In this document: positions 18,801-20,678 of the stretch, in pieces
Layout of the letters: each line of letters starts with the position of its first letter
How positions within the stretch are numbered: position 1 is the stretch's first letter
Source: a bacterium
GTDB lineage: Bacteria > Actinomycetota > Acidimicrobiia > Acidimicrobiales > CATQHL01
Length of the DNA stretch: 20,678 nucleotides
Direction: 5' to 3'
NCBI GenBank assembly: GCA_026713745.1
Contig: JAPONU010000075.1
Location: 1 to 20,678, forward strand
Notes under the pieces: model-generated
What the model was told of the DNA's origin: nothing
The model's database searches: none
Seen by the model: the letters and a program-made list of their open reading frames with translations, nothing else
Made by a program: the position numbers and the translations under genes

Positions 18801-20398
18801 ATCTCCTCAACCTCGACCCCGACCTGCTAGACTCGACAGGGTTCGACAGGGTTCGACAGGGTTCGACAGGGTTCGACAGGGTTCGACAGGGTTCGACAGT
18901 CCTGTCAGCGACGACCCTGCTCAATCATGCGGGATGGGTCTTCGAGGACGTACACAAGCAATACACGGTGTCGCTGTTGGCGATCACGCGGCGATGTCGG
19001 TCGTCACCTGTCTCAACACCCGGCAGTGGGTTTTCGACGACGTCGACCCGCGCTACACCGTCACGCTCCTCTCCTCCACCAAGCGATCGCGGCCGTGGCC
19101 GGCCCCTCCAAGGGGGTGGCCTTGAGGACACGCCTCATGTAGCGATCTATCCAGGACCGGCGAGTTCCCCGGACCACTTCCGGCGTCTGATCGTGGCCGG
19201 TCCCGAGACGGTTCCTGTTGGGGAATTCGCCAATTGGTCCGACTCCGCGTCGTTCCCGCAGATTCCCTCGCGCGCCGCACTTCGCGTCTGGCGCAAGATG
19301 AACACCCATCCTCGCCTCGATGCCCCGGTCGGTCGGTCGGTCGGTCGGTCGGTCGGTCGGTCGGACGGACGGACGGACGGACGGACGGACGGACGGACGG
19401 ACGGCCTCCGAACATTGCATACCGCACATGGAGGGTTCGGCCGTTACAGGGCGACCTCAACGCCACGAACGACAAGCACCGATTCGTACTCGACAATGGC
19501 GCGTCCGCCCAATGGCGGAACTCCACGCCACCTTCGACAAGCACAGATTCCTCCTCGACGGTGGGCGAGCCGGCCGCACCGGGAACTTGACGCCACCAAT
19601 GACCGCCACCGATTCGCCCTCGACTCGGGACGAGCAGCCATGACCGGCGACGGGTCCCACTGGCTGGTCTACAAAGGCGCCTCCTTCGACATCTGGCAAC
19701 CTGACACTGGCACTTACTACGCCTCGGTCAACGCAGCAGAGATTTCGGATCACCTGCAGGAGAAGCGGCAGCGGGCGCACGGCCACGCCAAGTCGCCGTT
19801 CAGCGAGTTCGACGAGGGCTGGATCAGCGATCCGAGCACTCTGCCTTGCAGGCACCCGCGCATCGCGTTCCGGGACGTCACCAACCGGACGAACACGCGA
19901 ACGGTGATCACCGCCCTCGTGCCCGGTGACATCGTGCTCACGAACAAGGCCCCGTATCTTCTCCACCCAAGCGGTACCACCGGAGACGCGGCGTTCGTGC
20001 TCGGAATCCTCTCGTCGATGATTCTGGACTGGTATGCCCGCTGTGTTGTCGAACTCAGTCTGAACTTCCACATCCTCAACAACTTCCCAATTCCGGACGC
20101 TGACATCGACAGTGACCCGGTGGGGGCGCGCGTCGTGGAGATCGCGGGGCGGCTCGCTGCTGTCGATGAGCGCTACGCCGAGTGGGCAGCGGAGGTGGGG
20201 GTGCCGGTGGGCTCGGTGCGTGACGAGGCCACGAAGCAGGATCTCGTCTGCGAGTTGGACGCCTGTGTCGCCCATCTGTACGGGCTCGACGAGAGCGATC
20301 TGGCCGTCGTCTACGAGACGTTCCACGAGGGCAAGGATTACTCGGACCACCACGCCGCGGTGCTGGAGCACTTCCGGCGCTGGGAGGACCGGCGGTGA
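15884..20398 (+). CDS. Large Eco57I/PglX-type adenine-N6 DNA methyltransferase with phase-variable repeats
   Basis: A 1504-codon open frame from GTG 15884 (weak ribosome site; next ATG at residue 31). Residues 1-330 are an N-terminal region with a nuclease-fold flavour but no clear D...ExK. The gamma-type amino-methyltransferase core follows: SYFTKPF (559-565), AdoMet motif I DIAMGSGHF (609-617), GVDRN (Asp684, motif II), CGDSLTG, and catalytic NPPW (860-863). VLPRSA (near 960) ends the core. The C-terminal half, normally target recognition, is interrupted by a decamer repeat (about residues 983-1006) and a tetramer repeat (1148-1173), with segments duplicated in other frames. From YKGASFDIWQPDTG (near 1262) to the end it again reads like the family C-terminus, including NNFPIP and YGL. 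The frame is intact in this sequence (ON). It would methylate adenine to mark self DNA, with the SNF2 and SF1 proteins as likely partners. It could alternatively be a decaying gene. Confidence 0.88.
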   Translation: MAAIRSRDAVAFLAERDPVTWVAPQGFPASMSPDGLFTQAAPYGLEVVLARAVRRPSAGDLRAAWAKRRAGRVSPVLLVVVHPVHGGWKTSLCGPVGDQPAVHHGVEVSQAERLAAVALDEPNRHAATRFLLAALPELESDTPGLRNVGLLAAQELQAGVPGMPAWPAAVRRAGPLLGLRGRPLVERLGFGVEVLSTNTSLLTVNGRNRAIAVFCDEDEPFDAPAQRFDGTSPVSRGLAVADQHNVDWVVLTRTAEIRLYAARPDTGVGRKGRAETFVELNLSLLPAEGAGYLPLLFSTDALADGGTTDQILERSEDFASNLAVRLRQRVYFETVPALAQAVAARLGHQPGESELDDAYEQVMTILFRLLFVAYAEDKDLLPYRTNSRYADHSLKRMARRLTEDRRGGRTDYDAEATDMWDDVRQLWRAVDAGNSGWGVPPYDGGLFSHDPGVSPAGAALASLRLTDAEFAPALAALLVDEGEEGHGPVDFRSLSVREFGTIYEGLLESRLAVATDDLTVRRIKGHDQYVPAGGDDPLEVVAGAVYLLNRSGVRKATGSYFTKPFAVEHLLDHALEPALGDHVARLDGLRAAGDAAALADSFFDFRCADIAMGSGHFLVAALDRIEARLSAWLALHPVPAVTAELNRLRDTALEALGDLGAGVEIETGSLLRRQVARHCVYGVDRNRVAVELARLSIWVHTFVPGLPLSLLDHNLVCGDSLTGVGTLDEAVVALDPGADPVAPSLFRDQIEGLLGRAEGALRRLALTSDANKAEIDEAREAHAQARAAVAPAEALFDLISAQRAGACTLPQRFDETTLLNEAAAEHVRTAIGNLQPVHFPAAFPEVVLRDNPGFDCLLGNPPWEQVVVQEHVWWGLHLPRIRSLPIQRMNAAITEFRRQRPDLDARFEEDLAEAEQIRTVLRSAFPHLGAGRTDLYKAFAWANLELARDEGRIGLVLPRSAIASAGMADWRRNLLNLDPDLLDSTGFDRVRQGSTGFDRVRQGSTVLSATTLLNHAGWVFEDVHKQYTVSLLAITRRCRSSPVSTPGSGFSTTSTRATPSRSSPPPSDRGRGRPLQGGGLEDTPHVAIYPGPASSPDHFRRLIVAGPETVPVGEFANWSDSASFPQIPSRAALRVWRKMNTHPRLDAPVGRSVGRSVGRSDGRTDGRTDGRTDGLRTLHTAHGGFGRYRATSTPRTTSTDSYSTMARPPNGGTPRHLRQAQIPPRRWASRPHRELDATNDRHRFALDSGRAAMTGDGSHWLVYKGASFDIWQPDTGTYYASVNAAEISDHLQEKRQRAHGHAKSPFSEFDEGWISDPSTLPCRHPRIAFRDVTNRTNTRTVITALVPGDIVLTNKAPYLLHPSGTTGDAAFVLGILSSMILDWYARCVVELSLNFHILNNFPIPDADIDSDPVGARVVEIAGRLAAVDERYAEWAAEVGVPVGSVRDEATKQDLVCELDACVAHLYGLDESDLAVVYETFHEGKDYSDHHAAVLEHFRRWEDRR
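18831..18900 (+). repeat. Decamer simple-sequence repeat in the methyltransferase gene (GTTCGACAGG x7)
   Basis: Five perfect GTTCGACAGG units at 18841-18890 are flanked by one imperfect unit on the left (18831-18840, 8/10) and one with a final T on the right. Ten is 1 mod 3, so each gained or lost unit shifts frame. No stop codon occurs in any frame of the unit, so translation always passes through. It sits at the junction between the catalytic core and the C-terminal recognition half. Confidence 0.95.
18902..19083 (+). repeat. Diverged tandem duplication in two reading frames (WVF-DV-YTV segment)
   Basis: In the gene's frame, 18902-18988 encodes a segment with WVFEDVHKQYTVSLL (Trp codon at 18935). 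Shifted by 92 bp, 18994-19083 encodes WVFDDVDPRYTVTLL (Trp codon at 19027) in the -1 frame. About 15 of 29 aligned residues agree, and many conserved residues use different codons, so both copies look like once-translated coding sequence. The second copy is read out of frame in the present ON state. Confidence 0.85.
19327..19402 (+). repeat. Compound tetranucleotide repeat (GGTC)9(GGAC)10
   Basis: There are nine perfect GGTC units (19327-19362), followed at once by ten perfect GGAC units (19363-19402). Four is 1 mod 3, so any change of one unit shifts frame. The repeat codes for GRSV and GRTD cycles and contains no stop in any frame. Tetranucleotide tracts of this length inside methyltransferase genes are the classic slipped-strand phase-variation signature. 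Confidence 0.97.
19429..19630 (+). repeat. Three diverged tandem copies of one protein segment, one in each forward frame
   Basis: Copy 1 (Trp codon at 19429, frame 1) encodes WRVRPLQGDLNATNDKHRF. Copy 2 (19497, frame 0) encodes WRVRPMAELHATFDKHRF. Copy 3 (19562, frame 2, the gene's own frame) encodes WASRPHRELDATNDRHRF. Starts are 68 and 65 bp apart. Copies 2 and 3 are about 61% identical in DNA by my count, with 14 of 23 residues shared and several synonymous differences. Frames 1 and 0 stop at 19590 and 19641; only frame 2 runs on. Confidence 0.9.
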
Positions 20399-20424
20399 CC
20401 ATCGACGGCTCCCAAGGCGCTCGC

Positions 20425-20443
20425 CTGGCGTCGGCAGCGCCAG
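20425..20443. terminator. Hairpin between the convergent methyltransferase and hicA genes
   Basis: CTGGCG (20425-20430) pairs with CGCCAG (20438-20443) around a 7-base loop, in the 71-bp gap between convergent stops. An alternative outer pairing, GGCGCT/AGCGCC, overlaps it. No T-tract, so it is only a candidate. Confidence 0.3.
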
Positions 20444-20469
20444 TGCCCGTGGGATCGGTGTGATGCGAC

Positions 20470-20678
20470 TCAGGCCCGGTCGAAGTCGGCCCTGTCGAGG
20501 TGGAGGTCGCGCAGGATCACGGCGATCGTGCCGACTCTCAGATCCTTGCTTCCCCAGTTCGGGATCGTCGTCCGGCCGGCTGTGGCGGGGTTGCGCCAGA
20601 TTTCGTGCGAGCCTCGCGCCTGGCTCTCGAACTCGCGGCCGAGCGCCCGGAGCTTGCGCCTCAGCTCGCGATAGGTCA
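20470..20678 (-). CDS. hicA: HicA-family mRNA interferase toxin (first base of start codon lies outside the window)
   Basis: The reverse frame is open from the window edge (TG of a probable ATG) to TGA 20472-20470 and would encode 69 residues. The sequence fits the small double-stranded-RNA-binding-fold HicA toxins: YRELRRKLRALG at the start, GSHEIW with the catalytic His25, TTIPNWGSKDLRVGT, and a final helix IAVILRDLHL. HicA cleaves mRNA and tmRNA, and is neutralised by HicB, which binds it and represses the operon. No hicB lies downstream of hicA inside the window, so the antitoxin would have to be upstream, beyond 20678. It is convergent with the methyltransferase gene and so is not part of that transcript. 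It adds to the accessory, defence-island character of the right half. Confidence 0.88.
   Translation of the reverse strand, partial: TYRELRRKLRALGREFESQARGSHEIWRNPATAGRTTIPNWGSKDLRVGTIAVILRDLHLDRADFDRA

Noticed and set aside
18831..19402. Reading the two repeat tracts as a CRISPR array
   Set aside because: Units of 10 and 4 bp are directly tandem with no spacers.
19053..19544. Reverse-strand frames across the tetramer repeat
   Set aside because: They exist because the repeat has no stops in any of the six frames. The products are repeat peptides plus antisense of the methyltransferase.
18902..19630. Diversity-generating retroelement variable region
   Set aside because: No template repeat or reverse transcriptase is visible, and the copies differ at all bases rather than at adenines only.
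15884..20398. Calling the methyltransferase a pseudogene because of the out-of-frame duplicates
   Set aside because: The full frame is open and both ends fit the family. Decay remains possible, but the intact 1504-codon frame favours a functional or switchable gene.

Overview
The DNA is very GC-rich, uses GTG starts freely and carries a ClpC with two N-terminal Clp repeats and a UVR motif next to a long-chain polyprenyl synthase and an IMP dehydrogenase/GMP reductase-type gene. This fits a high-GC Actinomycetota chromosome. Acidimicrobiia is my best guess, from overall look only.

Layout. (1) 1-7305 is a chromosomal backbone. A leftward pair (polyprenyl diphosphate synthase, then a CBS-less IMPDH/GMPR-family gene) diverges from clpC. 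Two bases after clpC comes an odd fusion gene: lipoprotein-type LppM-like domain, one membrane helix, a repeat-rich acidic linker and a HAD-like domain lacking its nucleophilic Asp. A leftward Nudix/winged-helix (NrtR-type) gene follows. (2) 7306-7426 is a divergent control region with a good promoter and two GTC/GAC inverted repeats. (3) 7427-14495 is a rightward run: ADP-ribosylglycohydrolase, SNF2-family helicase, and a HelD/UvrD-like SF1 protein joined to the SNF2 gene by an ATGA overlap. (4) 14532-15412 is a leftward coupled pair of unrecognised genes (57 aa and 236 aa) with toxin-antitoxin-like geometry. (5) 15413-15883 is non-coding as far as I can tell and holds a perfect 17-bp palindrome. 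(6) 15884-20398 is a giant Eco57I/PglX-type adenine-N6 methyltransferase. (7) A HicA toxin gene, cut by the window edge, closes the window.

The SNF2 translocase, SF1 ATPase and large methyltransferase look like a phage-defence or restriction-type locus related to DISARM/BREX/Pgl in its parts. I do not see the hallmark partners (drmA/B/C, pglZ, brxC) in the window. I have no name for this exact combination.

The most striking feature is inside the methyltransferase gene. Two simple-sequence repeats whose units are not multiples of three (a 10-bp unit x7, and (GGTC)9(GGAC)10) sit in the C-terminal half and should switch reading frame when copy number changes. Downstream of each, the same protein segment is encoded more than once, in different frames: a WVF(E/D)DV...YTV segment twice (frames 2 and 1), and a W..RP...L.AT.D.HRF segment three times (all three forward frames). 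The offsets are 92, 68 and 65 bp, all 2 mod 3. The copies differ by many synonymous changes, so they are diverged coding sequences rather than recent slippage products. In the present state the full 1504-codon frame is open (ON). Gain or loss of a unit would swap which copy is read and then truncate the protein. This looks like a phase-variable methyltransferase with frame-nested alternative segments.
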